Below are positions 25,755 through 34,735 of a stretch of DNA of 53,393 nucleotides, piece after piece. The position numbers were made by a program, and so were the translations under genes. Numbering within the stretch: position 1 is the first letter of the stretch; each line of letters starts with the position of its first letter. The notes beneath the pieces were generated by a model. It made no database searches. It was given only the letters and a program-made list of their open reading frames with translations, and had not been told where the DNA came from. Source of the stretch: Xanthomonas arboricola (GTDB taxonomy: Bacteria; Pseudomonadota; Gammaproteobacteria; Xanthomonadales; Xanthomonadaceae); NCBI RefSeq assembly GCF_003353015.1, contig NZ_QREM01000009.1, positions 1,460,314 through 1,513,706 of the forward strand. The letters are read 5' to 3'.

Positions 25755-27899
25755 TCACGATTCCAGATCCAGCGCGCGCGCCGGACGGAAGCCCTGGCGC
25801 GCACTGAGCGCGATATGCCCGCCCAGGCGGCCGAAGCCGCGCGCGCTGGCGGCCAACACCTGGCCCATCGAGCGCCAGAACGCATCGCGGTCGTGCCGGC
25901 CCCATTGCGACAGCCAGATGTCGGCGCGCGCAAAGGTCGAGGCCACCAGCCAGCGTTCCTGTTCCATCGACATCGCGCCGAACTGCACGCTGACCTGGCC
26001 GTCGCGGTCCTGTCGCACCACCGCCGGCAAGGTCTGCTCCACACCGCGGTGACTCAGGCCGATCCGGACCGGCAGGCCCGGCTCGACCGGCTGCGGCTGG
26101 GCCAGCCTGATCGCCATGCCGCCGGTGGAAAAATTCAGCGAGCGGCTGGGCAGCACGCTGCCATCGGGCAGATACAGATTGACCGGGACATCCAGCGGCA
26201 CGCGGTGCGCGCTGCGCACCTGGCGGGTTTCGCTGGCCGTGGCGATCGTGGCACCCAGCAGCACCATGTTGTAGAGCGTCCAGGCCAGGTTGAACCAGAT
26301 CGTCTGCTGCTCGCCGCTGCCGCCCACATAGATCAGCCGCAACACGCCGGCAGCCACGCCGGCCATGTTGAGCAACAGCAGGAACAGGTAGGGCTTTGCA
26401 ATCTGCGCATCGAAATAACTGCGCGCCACCAGCCCGCCCTTGGGCGTGACATTGAACTTGCCGAGCCTGGGGTTGAGCAAGGCGACCAGGGTGGGACGGA
26501 AGATGTACCAGGCCAGCGTGGTCTCGTAGACCTCGTTCCACAGCAGATGGCGGAAGCGGCTCTGCACCCGCAGGTTGGTCAGGTTGGCCTGCAGCAGATG
26601 CGGCAACGCATAGGCCAGGATCATCAACGCCGAGGCCTGGATCACGTGCGCGCCGAAGAACAGGTAGGCCAGCGGCGCAGTGAGATAGATGATGCGCGGC
26701 AAGCCGTAGAAGAAGTGCAGCATCGCGTTGAGATAGCACAGCCGCTGCGAGAGCCTGAGCCCGCGCCCCAGCAGCGGATTGTCGATCCGCGCGATCTGCG
26801 CCATGCCGCGTGCCCAGCGGATGCGCTGCGCCACGTGGCCGGACAGGCTCTCGGTGGCCAGGCCTGCGGCCTGCGGCACCGCCAGGTAGGCGGTGCGATA
26901 GCCGCGGCGCTGCAGCTTGAGCGCGGTGTGCGCATCCTCGGTGACGGTTTCCACCGCCACCCCGCCCACCTCTTCCAGCGCGCTGCGCTTGATCACCGCG
27001 CAGGAACCGCAGAAGAAGGTCGCATTCCACTGGTCGTTGCCATCCTGCAACAGGCCGTAGAACAGTTCGCCTTCGTTGGGCACCTTGCCATGCGTGCCCA
27101 GGTTGCGTTCGAACGGGTCGGGCGAGAAGAAATAGTGCGGCATCTGCACCAGGGCCAGCCGGGTGTCGCGCAGGAACCAGCCCATCGCCACCTGCAGGAA
27201 ACTGCGGGTAGGAATGTGGTCGCAATCGAAGATCGCCACGTACTCGCCGCTGCATTTCTTCAGCGCGGCGTTGATGTTGCCGGCCTTGGCGTGCGCGTTG
27301 TTGGTGCGGGTGACGTAGTTGATGCCGACCTCGGCACAGAACTCGCGGAATGCGTCGCGGCGGCCGTCATCGAGCAGATGGATGGTGATCTTGCCGGCCG
27401 GCCAATCGATCACGCTGGCCGCCAGCACGGTGGTGCGCACCACCGACAACGGCTCGTTGTAGGTGGGGATGAACACGTCCACGCTCGGCCACAAGGCCTG
27501 GTCGGCCGGCAACGGCACCGGCTTGCGATCGAGCGGCCACAGCACCTGGAAGTAGCCCAGCACCAGGATCACGAACGCATACAGCTCCGCGCCCAGCAGG
27601 CCCAAACCAAGAATGAAATCCACCGCGCTGCCCACGCCCATGGTCTGGGTCATGCGCCACCAGATGTAGCGGCACGACACCGCCAGCGACATGCCCATCA
27701 TGGCCAGGATCACCACCCGCCCGCCGCGCTTGCGCACCGCCAGCGCAACGGCGAACAGCACCGCGGAGAACACCAGCTGCTGGGTGACATCCATCGGCAC
27801 GGCAACCACGAACGCCAGCAGCAGGCCGCCCAGCAGCCACAACGCCCAGGTCGCCAGCGTGGGCAGCGGTGATCCGGAACGGAGACTGGCAGCGGTCAT
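25755..27899 (-). CDS. bcsA: Cellulose synthase catalytic subunit BcsA (UDP-forming) with PilZ domain
   Basis: The 714-aa inner-membrane protein is a processive GT2 polymerising UDP-glucose. Catalytic signatures are DDG at 177-179, DCD at 225-227, TED at 320-322 and QRIRW at 358-362. Membrane helices flank the glycosyltransferase domain (about 15-55, 90-120 and 390-550). The C-terminal PilZ domain has the c-di-GMP motif RSAHR at 562-566 and NFSTGG at 589-594, so activation by c-di-GMP is expected. ATG 27899 follows AAGGA. bcsB starts two bases after its stop. Confidence 0.97.
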   Translation of the reverse strand: MTAASLRSGSPLPTLATWALWLLGGLLLAFVVAVPMDVTQQLVFSAVLFAVALAVRKRGGRVVILAMMGMSLAVSCRYIWWRMTQTMGVGSAVDFILGLGLLGAELYAFVILVLGYFQVLWPLDRKPVPLPADQALWPSVDVFIPTYNEPLSVVRTTVLAASVIDWPAGKITIHLLDDGRRDAFREFCAEVGINYVTRTNNAHAKAGNINAALKKCSGEYVAIFDCDHIPTRSFLQVAMGWFLRDTRLALVQMPHYFFSPDPFERNLGTHGKVPNEGELFYGLLQDGNDQWNATFFCGSCAVIKRSALEEVGGVAVETVTEDAHTALKLQRRGYRTAYLAVPQAAGLATESLSGHVAQRIRWARGMAQIARIDNPLLGRGLRLSQRLCYLNAMLHFFYGLPRIIYLTAPLAYLFFGAHVIQASALMILAYALPHLLQANLTNLRVQSRFRHLLWNEVYETTLAWYIFRPTLVALLNPRLGKFNVTPKGGLVARSYFDAQIAKPYLFLLLLNMAGVAAGVLRLIYVGGSGEQQTIWFNLAWTLYNMVLLGATIATASETRQVRSAHRVPLDVPVNLYLPDGSVLPSRSLNFSTGGMAIRLAQPQPVEPGLPVRIGLSHRGVEQTLPAVVRQDRDGQVSVQFGAMSMEQERWLVASTFARADIWLSQWGRHDRDAFWRSMGQVLAASARGFGRLGGHIALSARQGFRPARALDLES

Positions 27900-27992
27900 C
27901 GGAGAATCCTTCAAGTGTGGCGGCATGCGGCAGGACAAGGCGAAACAGGCGAGCGCACCGGCGCCTGCCGAAAACTCACAGGGTGGTTGCGA

Positions 27993-28451
27993 TCAACGCG
28001 AGCGCAGTCGCTGCAGCGGGCTTTGCGTCGAGCTGGGCGCATCGGCCTGCAACAGCCGCTGGAACAAGTGCTCCAGCGGCGTCTGCGCCTGGCGCCCGCC
28101 CGGCTGCGGTGCAGCAGCTGCGGGCTCGTCGAGCTGGCGCAACTTGCGCAGCGGCGCGAGCGGGGGGCTTGCGGTCTGCTCGACCGGCACCGATGGCTGC
28201 GCCACCGGCGCTGCCTGCCCGGCAGGCGACACGCTGGGCGTCGCGGCGGCGGGCGCCGGCACCGCGTCCGCCGCAGCACCGGCCTGCCGGGGCGCTGCGG
28301 GGACCGAGGCCTGGGTCACGCCCGGCCTGCGCGGCGGCAGCTGGGTGTGGGCGAAATCCTGGTAACCCTCGCTCGCCTGCGTCCCCAGACGCGCGAACAG
28401 GCCGGACACATCGTCATGCCCGGATACAGCCTTGTTGTCCTTCGGTGCCAT
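27993..28451 (-). CDS. Proline/alanine-rich cellulose accessory protein, BcsP-like
   Basis: The 152-aa protein has no signal peptide. A short conserved N-terminal segment (DDVSGLFARLGTQASEGYQDF) recalls the BcsR/BcsP family, followed by a low-complexity Pro/Ala/Gln-rich middle and a C-terminal block with two similar short motifs (PLEHLFQRLL and SPLQRLRSR). It lies between bcsD and bcsA. A strong GGGGGAG ribosome-binding site precedes GTG 28454/ATG 28451. Placement and composition support a small cytoplasmic regulator of the cellulose complex; the BcsP name is a likely but not proven assignment. Confidence 0.65.
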   Translation of the reverse strand: MAPKDNKAVSGHDDVSGLFARLGTQASEGYQDFAHTQLPPRRPGVTQASVPAAPRQAGAAADAVPAPAAATPSVSPAGQAAPVAQPSVPVEQTASPPLAPLRKLRQLDEPAAAAPQPGGRQAQTPLEHLFQRLLQADAPSSTQSPLQRLRSR

Positions 28452-28480
28452 CACACTCCCCCTTGCCCGAATTCAGCCGT

Positions 28481-28936
28481 TCATGCCGTCCGCATCAACA
28501 CGAAGTTGCGCAGATCGACGGTGTCGCCCGGCGCGTTCTGCACCGCCAGGCCTGCCAGCATTCCCAGTTGCTGGAACCACCCCTCGTACACGCCCTGCAG
28601 GAACCCATCGCTCCACGCGGCGCCATCCAGTGCCACGCCCAATGGCGCGCCGGCATGCCGAATCCGCACGTGGTCGGCGTGTTCGTGCAGCGCGCAGCGG
28701 CCCCAGTCGCAGCGCTCCCACACGGCGTTGGCGGCCTGCTGCATCTCGTCCAGGGTCGTGCAGTGCGCCAGCCGGTGCTCGCGCGCGAAGCGCCGGCCGA
28801 TGCGCGCCATCAGCATGGCCAGGTCGTCCCCGGGCAACTCGGCGCCGAACTCGGCGGCCATCGCACGCACGAAGCCCAGCCACTGCCGGGAGCAGCTACG
28901 CGTGCGGTACAGCGACAACGGATCGGGTGCAGTCAT
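28481..28936 (-). CDS. bcsD: Cellulose synthase accessory subunit BcsD
   Basis: The 151-aa protein fits BcsD (AxCesD type), the periplasmic or cytoplasmic cylinder-forming subunit that helps align glucan chains in type I cellulose systems. Family-like segments are YRTRSCSRQWLGFVRAMAAEF, MQQAANAVWERCDWGRCAL and the C-terminal DGFLQGVYEGWFQQLGM. I chose ATG 28936 because the protein then has the usual family length; an upstream in-frame ATG exists at about 28972 but adds an unrelated stretch. It is the first gene of the operon and lies 27 bases before the bcsP-like gene. Confidence 0.8.
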   Translation of the reverse strand: MTAPDPLSLYRTRSCSRQWLGFVRAMAAEFGAELPGDDLAMLMARIGRRFAREHRLAHCTTLDEMQQAANAVWERCDWGRCALHEHADHVRIRHAGAPLGVALDGAAWSDGFLQGVYEGWFQQLGMLAGLAVQNAPGDTVDLRNFVLMRTA

Positions 28937-28972
28937 TCGAACGTCGCGAAAGAAAAGGGCGTGCGTCAACAT

Positions 28973-28998
28973 CGCTTGCATCAAAAGTGAAGCAAGCG
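28973..28998. promoter_or_regulatory. Inverted repeat upstream of the bcs operon
   Basis: CGCTTGC (28973-28979) and GCAAGCG (28992-28998) are exact complements spaced by 12 bases, overlapping a second pair GCATCA/TGATGC (28978-29004). They lie about 40 bases before the bcsD start and could be an operator in the operon promoter. No match to a named regulator is claimed. Confidence 0.35.
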
Positions 28999-29110
28999 TG
29001 ATGCCAATGTTAACGAACCCATGCGGTAATTGAGCGCTGCATCGCATTTTTTCCGGCCATTCCCTGACAGGCCCGCCCTGGCCCCGGCATAACCTGCCGC
29101 TACACGTCAG

Positions 29111-30307
29111 TCACTGCCGCGCGTGGTCACCCGCTTCCGGCACCGGCGGCAGGCCGAACACATCGCGCAGATAGCGCAGGTACCCGGCGTCCTCGCACAT
29201 GCTCTTGCCCGGCGAGTCGCTGAGCTTGGCCACCGGCTGCCCATTGCAGCGGACCATCTTGATGACGATCTGCAGCGGCGTCGGCCCCAGGTCGTTGGTG
29301 AGGCTGGTGCCCACCCCGAACGCCAGCCGGCAGCGGGTGTGGAAGTGCGCGTACAGCCGCATCACCTTGTCGATGTTGAGGCCATCACTGAACACCAGCA
29401 CCTTGGTCGCAGGGTCGATGCGGTGCGCCTGCAGGTGGGCGATCACGCGCTCGCCCCATTCGAACGGGTCGCCCGAATCATGGCGCATGCCGTCGAACAG
29501 CTTGCAGAAATACAGGTCGAAGTCGCGCAGGAAGGCGTCCAGCCCCACCACATCGGACAGGGCGATGCCCAGGTCGCCGCGGTACTCGCGCGCCCACGAC
29601 TCCAGCGCGGCCACCTGCGAGTCGCGCAGCCGCGGCCCCAGCGCCTGGAACGCCTGCAGGTACTCGTGCGCCATCGTGCCCAGCGGGGTCAGGCCGTACT
29701 GCTTGGCGAAATACACATTGCTGGTGCCGACGAACTGCGCGCCCAGGCCATCGCGCAGCAATGGCAGCAACTCGCCATGCCAGTGCCGCGAATAGCGCCG
29801 CCGGGTACCGTAATCGGCGATCTTGCAGCCGGCCGGCATGCTGCGCAGGCTGCTCACCTTCGCGCGCAGGCGACGACGGCCTTCCTCGAAATCCGGCGCG
29901 GAGGTATTGCGGAACCACACCTCGTTGACGATCGCCAGCAACGGTACTTCGAACAGGATGGTGTGCAGCCACGGGCCGCGGAGGGTCAGCTCGATCTCGC
30001 CCGGATGGGTGGTCGATGCCGACAGCTGCAGATACTTGCGGTCCAGATGGAACAGCGCCAGGAAGTCGGCAAAATCCGGCTTGATGAAGCGCAGGCCGCG
30101 CAGGTAGGCCACCTCGTCCTCGTGCAGCCGCAGCCGGCACAGCGCATCGATCTCGCGCGAGATCTCGTCGATGAACTGCGCAAGATCCACGCCGGGCGTG
30201 CGGCACTTGAAGCGGTACTCGACCTGCGCGGCCGGGTGCTGATGCAGCACCGCCTGCATCATGGTGAATTTGTACAGGTCGGTGTCGAGCAGCGAATGGA
30301 TGATCAT
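29111..30307 (-). CDS. pncB: Nicotinate phosphoribosyltransferase PncB
   Basis: The 398-aa cytoplasmic enzyme converts nicotinate and PRPP to nicotinate mononucleotide for NAD salvage. Motifs seen: [20 protein letters not shown] at the N-terminus, [29 protein letters not shown], and [11 protein letters not shown], whose His is the autophosphorylated residue in the family. It sits alone between the cellulose and xag loci and is not clearly co-transcribed with either. Confidence 0.95.
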   Translation of the reverse strand: MIIHSLLDTDLYKFTMMQAVLHQHPAAQVEYRFKCRTPGVDLAQFIDEISREIDALCRLRLHEDEVAYLRGLRFIKPDFADFLALFHLDRKYLQLSASTTHPGEIELTLRGPWLHTILFEVPLLAIVNEVWFRNTSAPDFEEGRRRLRAKVSSLRSMPAGCKIADYGTRRRYSRHWHGELLPLLRDGLGAQFVGTSNVYFAKQYGLTPLGTMAHEYLQAFQALGPRLRDSQVAALESWAREYRGDLGIALSDVVGLDAFLRDFDLYFCKLFDGMRHDSGDPFEWGERVIAHLQAHRIDPATKVLVFSDGLNIDKVMRLYAHFHTRCRLAFGVGTSLTNDLGPTPLQIVIKMVRCNGQPVAKLSDSPGKSMCEDAGYLRYLRDVFGLPPVPEAGDHARQ

Positions 30308-30513
30308 GCCGCCGGATTATGCCCGCAGCGGCGATCGCGCTGCGTGCAAGCCAGGCGATGCACCGGGCAGCGCAGCGGCGGCGTGCCGGGCGGGTTTACG
30401 CCGGCGCTTCACCTCGGCAATTCGCGTCGGCAACTCACCTCGGCGCCATACCGTGGCGACATACACCGGCGATGGCACCCGGCACTGCCACGGCAGGCTG
30501 CCGAGTCCATCGC

Positions 30514-31482
30514 TCAGCGCGCCAGCACCTGCTGCGCCGGTTTGCCCTGCACGGTGAAGTCGCTGTCGCCCGGCCCGCCGGCCTTGGGGTCGGTATACCA
30601 GCACCACAGCGCGATGCCCTCCACGCCGTGCGCCTGCAGCACCTTGCGCCACTGCTGCAACACCTGCAGCTGCAGGCGGGTGTCGACGGCGGCGGCGCGT
30701 TGTTCCGGGCTTTCCCAGGGCGCGGCCAGACTGCCGCGTGCAGAACGCAGGCCCAGCTCCGCCACCCACACCGGCTTGCCGACGCGTTGGCCCAGTTGCT
30801 GCAGGCGCTGCGCAGCGGCGTTCATCTCGGCCGTGCGCGTGGCAGCCGCTTCGGACAGGCGCGGATACAGGCTGGTGCCCACCGCATCGAACAACGACCA
30901 GTAGCGGAAGCTTTCGGCGTGCTCCATGCCGTCGGCCACGTACAGCAGCCTGCCGTGATAGACCTTGCGCACTTCCGCCACCAGGCCGGGCCACTGCGGC
31001 GCGTCCTGCAGCTTGCGCAGTTCGGTACCGATCACCAGTGCTTCGGCATGTTCGTCCTCGGCCAGCCTGGCCAGCGGCAACACCGCGTTCTGATATGCGG
31101 CAAACCAGGCTGCCTGGTCGGTGGGCGCGGTGTCGCCGGCCCAATGCCCGGGAATCCACACGTGCACCTTGAGCGTGGCCTGCAGGCCGGCGTGGTGGCT
31201 CTGCCGCAACGCGGCGCGCATGTCCTCCACGCTGCTGTCGCTGCCCAGTACAGGGTCGTTGGACTGCGGGTTGGCCTGCCACGCGAACGCCACCAGCAAC
31301 GCCTTGCTGGCGCCGGTCCTGGCCAGCGCATCCAGCGACTGCGCCGCCGCCTCGCTTTGCCACGGCGCATTGGCCGAGACCTTGACGTTGGCGCCCATCC
31401 ACGTCGACGCATCCGCGTTGCAGCCATTGATCAGCATGCACGCCCCGACCAGCAACGCCGTGCTCAGAACGCGTTTGAACAT
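30514..31482 (-). CDS. Exported TIM-barrel glycoside hydrolase-like protein of the xag locus (XagD-like)
   Basis: The 322-aa protein has a lipoprotein-like signal (MFKRVLSTALLVGACMLINGC, candidate lipidated Cys21). It is followed by a TIM-barrel hydrolase-like sequence resembling GH113: candidate catalytic Glu residues are in VIGTELRKL and VWVAELGLRS, with ALWCWYTDP at the last strand. It is the last gene of the xagA-B-C run and overlaps xagC by 19 bases. The likely job is trimming or releasing the polysaccharide made by XagB, by analogy with hydrolases in other exopolysaccharide operons. Confidence 0.7.
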   Translation of the reverse strand: MFKRVLSTALLVGACMLINGCNADASTWMGANVKVSANAPWQSEAAAQSLDALARTGASKALLVAFAWQANPQSNDPVLGSDSSVEDMRAALRQSHHAGLQATLKVHVWIPGHWAGDTAPTDQAAWFAAYQNAVLPLARLAEDEHAEALVIGTELRKLQDAPQWPGLVAEVRKVYHGRLLYVADGMEHAESFRYWSLFDAVGTSLYPRLSEAAATRTAEMNAAAQRLQQLGQRVGKPVWVAELGLRSARGSLAAPWESPEQRAAAVDTRLQLQVLQQWRKVLQAHGVEGIALWCWYTDPKAGGPGDSDFTVQGKPAQQVLAR

Positions 31483-32867
31483 GCGGCAGATGCCTCGGTG
31501 GCGGATGCTGTCGTGGTACGCGCGCAATCCGTTGCACCGATGCCCGCGGTGGTCTTGCCCGGCTGCACGATGGCGGCAGCACCGGCGGGCGCGCCGGCGC
31601 CGGCGCCGGCAGCGACTTGCGTGGACACCGCCACGTCCGCGGCGGCGATGCCGGCAGCGGCCGGCTGCAACGGCATGGCGCCCGCTGCCGGCGTCGCCGG
31701 GCCACCGGCCGGCAAGGACACCGGTGCGGTCACGACCACCGCCTCGCCCTGCAGCAGGGACTGCGCGTCGGCAGGCGCCGCACGCATCCAGCTGCCCCAG
31801 CCCTGCGGCTGCACCCAGGCCGCACCGATCAGGCCCAGCAGCAGCAGGCCGGCGGCCTGGGTGCGCTGGTCGGCACGCAGTGCGCGCAGCAGCAACGCGG
31901 CCGGCACCCACAGCAGCAGCAAGGCGTCGAATCCGGCCCAGCCGAAGGCGAACGACAACGCCGCCGCACAGAGCACGGTGCCGGCACTGGCCACCACGCC
32001 ACGCGTGAGCGCGCCGCTGCGGCTGCGCGCCAGCAGTGCCAGGACCGGGAAGCAGGCCACCGCCGCCACGCCCCAGCGCACTGCCAACGACCAGTCTTGC
32101 GCATGCTCGGCCAGCGGCAACGGCAACGGATGCGCGCCCTGCCCGATATCCGACAGCGTCGGCCACGGCGCGTTGAACACGGTCAGATTGACGTAGGCCC
32201 ACATGCCGACCAGAAACGCGAACGGCAGGTAGCACACCAGGTAGAACGAGCCCGGCGCCTTGCGCAGCATCTGCGGCGGCATCACCAGCAGCAGCCACGG
32301 TGCCACCATCGTCGACAGCGCCAGGGTCTGCAGATCCAGGCACAGCAGGATGCACAACCAGCCGGCGATACGCAGATAGGTGAAGGCCTCCACCGGTGGC
32401 TGCAGGCGGCGCAGGGTACGGCACAGGCCGTAGAACGCCAGCAGACCCAGCGCCTGGCTTCCGCCTGCGGCGATCGGCAGCAGGAACAGCGGATTGCAGC
32501 CCACCAGCACCGTCAGCCCGCTGGCCCAGCCACGCCCGAACACGCCGGCCAGATCGCGCCACAGCAGCGACAGGAACAGCGCGTTGGCGGCGACCGCCAG
32601 GAACGGCCAGACCTGGAACGGCAGGTTCCAGCTGTCCAGCCCCAGATTGATCGCCCACGCCAGCACGCCGGTTGCCGGCAAGCCGGCCGCCGGCGCGATG
32701 GCCGGGACGCTGGAGCCGACCGACTGCAGCAGCAGCGGCTGGCTCAGCAGCGACAGCGCCACCACGGCAACCAGGAACGCCGGCAGCCCGCTGTGACGAC
32801 GCGAAACCGCCGACTCACTCTTCGAGTGCGGCGCGGCGCTCGTTTTCCGAATGCTTGCTGATGCCAT
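31464..32867 (-). CDS. xagC: Polytopic membrane protein of the xag locus (XagC-like)
   Basis: The 467-aa protein has about ten hydrophobic helices (for example AFLVAVVALSLLSQPLLL, FYLVCYLPFAFLVGMWAYV, LLLLWVPAALLLRAL) and a C-terminal tail of about 100 residues rich in Ala, Gly, Thr and Pro. I see no catalytic motif. It overlaps xagB by 53 bases and xagD by 19, so the three are co-translated. The name follows the Xanthomonas xagABC biofilm locus by gene order and is moderately secure. Confidence 0.75.
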   Translation of the reverse strand: MASASIRKTSAAPHSKSESAVSRRHSGLPAFLVAVVALSLLSQPLLLQSVGSSVPAIAPAAGLPATGVLAWAINLGLDSWNLPFQVWPFLAVAANALFLSLLWRDLAGVFGRGWASGLTVLVGCNPLFLLPIAAGGSQALGLLAFYGLCRTLRRLQPPVEAFTYLRIAGWLCILLCLDLQTLALSTMVAPWLLLVMPPQMLRKAPGSFYLVCYLPFAFLVGMWAYVNLTVFNAPWPTLSDIGQGAHPLPLPLAEHAQDWSLAVRWGVAAVACFPVLALLARSRSGALTRGVVASAGTVLCAAALSFAFGWAGFDALLLLWVPAALLLRALRADQRTQAAGLLLLGLIGAAWVQPQGWGSWMRAAPADAQSLLQGEAVVVTAPVSLPAGGPATPAAGAMPLQPAAAGIAAADVAVSTQVAAGAGAGAPAGAAAIVQPGKTTAGIGATDCARTTTASATEASAACSNAF

Positions 32868-34722
32868 GAGTGGTCTTCTCCCAATAGAACGGATTGTGGA
32901 TCAGCTGCCAGAGGCCCTTGTAGGCGGCGATCGACTGCAGCGCCCAATAGAACGGCACGGTCAGCGCGTAGGGCGCCAGCCGGAAGTAGTCGCGCTTGAA
33001 GGCGGCCATCAGCGTGGTGTAGATGAAGAACGCATTGGCCAGCAACAGATTGACCAACGACACCGCGGCCAGCCATGGCGGGAAGATCGCATCGAACACC
33101 CGCGCACCGCTCACGATGCTGATCAGGCACAACACCCACATCACCGGTACGCCCAGCGCGATGAAGAAATTGCCGCCGATGAAGAACTGAAAGCCCCAGA
33201 ACCCCTTGAACCCGGTGCTGCGATACAGATGCACCGGGTCGCGCATGTGCACCAGCCAGGTCTGCATGTAGCCCTTGAGCCAGCGCGAGCGCTGCCGGAT
33301 CCAGTTGGGAATGCTGACGTTGGCTTCCTCGAACGTGGTGGAGTTGACCACGTTGACGCGGTAGCCGTTCTGGATCAGCCGTACGCCCAGATCGGCGTCT
33401 TCGGTGACGTTGTACGGGTCCCACGCGCGCACCTGGCGCAACACATCCAGACGGAAATGATTGGAGGTGCCGCCCAACGGAATCGGGATGCGCAGGTATT
33501 CCAGCGCTGGCAGGTAGAAGTCGAACCAGAGCGTGTACTCCAGCGTGAACATCCGCGTCAGCCAGTTTTCGTCGGCGTTGTAGTAGTTCAGGCGCGCCTG
33601 GATGCACACCACATCCTTGTCGGCCTTGCGGAAGGCGGCCACCACGCGCTTGAGCTGATCCGGCTCGGGCTTGTCTTCGGCGTCGTAGATGGTGAGCAGT
33701 TCGCCGCGCGCAAAATGCAGCGCGTAGTTGCAGGCCTTGGGCTTGGTCTTGGGCTGCGACGGCGGCACCCGGATGATCTCGAAGAACGCTTCCAGGCCGA
33801 GTTTCTTGGCGGCCTCGATGGTGTCGACATCGTCCGCTTCCAGCACCAGCTTCACGTCGAGCTTGCTGATCGGGTAATCCAGCTTGCGCAGCGCGTTGGC
33901 CAGGATCGGCAGGACTTCCGGCTCCTTGTACATCGGCACCAGCACGGTATAGACCGGCAGGTCGTCATCGCGCAGTGCGGCCACTTCGTCCTCGGTGACC
34001 TTGATGTCGATGCGGTGGCGCGAGCCGAACCACACCAGCAGCAGCTTCAGGCCGAAGGTCGCCAGGAAGCCCAGCGCCACCAGCACGTTGACGGTGATCA
34101 GGGCCGGCACCGGGAACAGCACCACCGCGATCGCCAGCACCGCGGCGATCGCCCACAGCGTGAGCTTCTGTCCGCGCGTCACCACCTGGCGCGCCGAGTA
34201 GGTCGGCGCATGCGCTGCGAGCAGGTTCAGCGCATTGTCGGTGAGCTGCTCGTCGGCGTAGCGCTGCAGGCTCCAGATGATGTCGAACTTGGCGGTGCCG
34301 ACGAACCGCACGTCTTCGCCGTAGTGCGCACGCGCCCAGGCGAACACCGCCGGGTCGGGATCGGCCACGGCCAGCACCAGCACGCCGTCTTCGCGACGCC
34401 ACGGCAGCAGCAGGCGCTGCGCATAACTTTCCAGATCGCCGGGGGTGAGCAGTTCCGGATCCGGCGGCTGCTGCACCAGATCGACGAACTCCAGGCCGAA
34501 GTGCGCGGCGACGATGGCGTAGAACCGCTGCGCCGGCACGCCGCGCTGGGCCAGGACCACATCGCCCAGGCGCGAGTTCCAGCGTTGCTGCAACGCCAGC
34601 GCCGAGCGCAGTTGCTCGTCGGTGATGACGCCTGCCGTGACCAGCGCGCGACCCAACAGACCGCGTTCGCGGCCGATGTCCGGTGCCCGTCCCAGCGCTT
34701 CCATTTCGCAGGTGACCGTCAT
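32815..34722 (-). CDS. xagB: XagB-type GT2 glycosyltransferase with N-terminal MshEN domain
   Basis: The 635-aa protein fuses two modules. Residues 20-75 carry two tandem MshEN-like motifs (GLLGRALVTAGVITDEQLRSAL then SRLGDVVLAQRGVPAQRFYAIV), the fold that binds c-di-GMP at the N-terminus of MshE/GspE ATPases. After two membrane helices (about 188-230) comes a processive GT2 with DAED at 347-350, TED at 440-442 and QRSRW at 477-481, then further helices. In Xanthomonas, xagABC is linked to biofilm formation. The product is an unidentified exopolysaccharide; direct activation by c-di-GMP is expected from the domain. Confidence 0.9.
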   Translation of the reverse strand: MTVTCEMEALGRAPDIGRERGLLGRALVTAGVITDEQLRSALALQQRWNSRLGDVVLAQRGVPAQRFYAIVAAHFGLEFVDLVQQPPDPELLTPGDLESYAQRLLLPWRREDGVLVLAVADPDPAVFAWARAHYGEDVRFVGTAKFDIIWSLQRYADEQLTDNALNLLAAHAPTYSARQVVTRGQKLTLWAIAAVLAIAVVLFPVPALITVNVLVALGFLATFGLKLLLVWFGSRHRIDIKVTEDEVAALRDDDLPVYTVLVPMYKEPEVLPILANALRKLDYPISKLDVKLVLEADDVDTIEAAKKLGLEAFFEIIRVPPSQPKTKPKACNYALHFARGELLTIYDAEDKPEPDQLKRVVAAFRKADKDVVCIQARLNYYNADENWLTRMFTLEYTLWFDFYLPALEYLRIPIPLGGTSNHFRLDVLRQVRAWDPYNVTEDADLGVRLIQNGYRVNVVNSTTFEEANVSIPNWIRQRSRWLKGYMQTWLVHMRDPVHLYRSTGFKGFWGFQFFIGGNFFIALGVPVMWVLCLISIVSGARVFDAIFPPWLAAVSLVNLLLANAFFIYTTLMAAFKRDYFRLAPYALTVPFYWALQSIAAYKGLWQLIHNPFYWEKTTHGISKHSENERRAALEE

Positions 34723-34735
34723 TGTCGTGGTGTCC

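Noticed and set aside
25815..27872. Long plus-strand open frame of 685 codons opposite bcsA
   Set aside because: Antisense shadow of bcsA with no motif; bcsA has all catalytic signatures.
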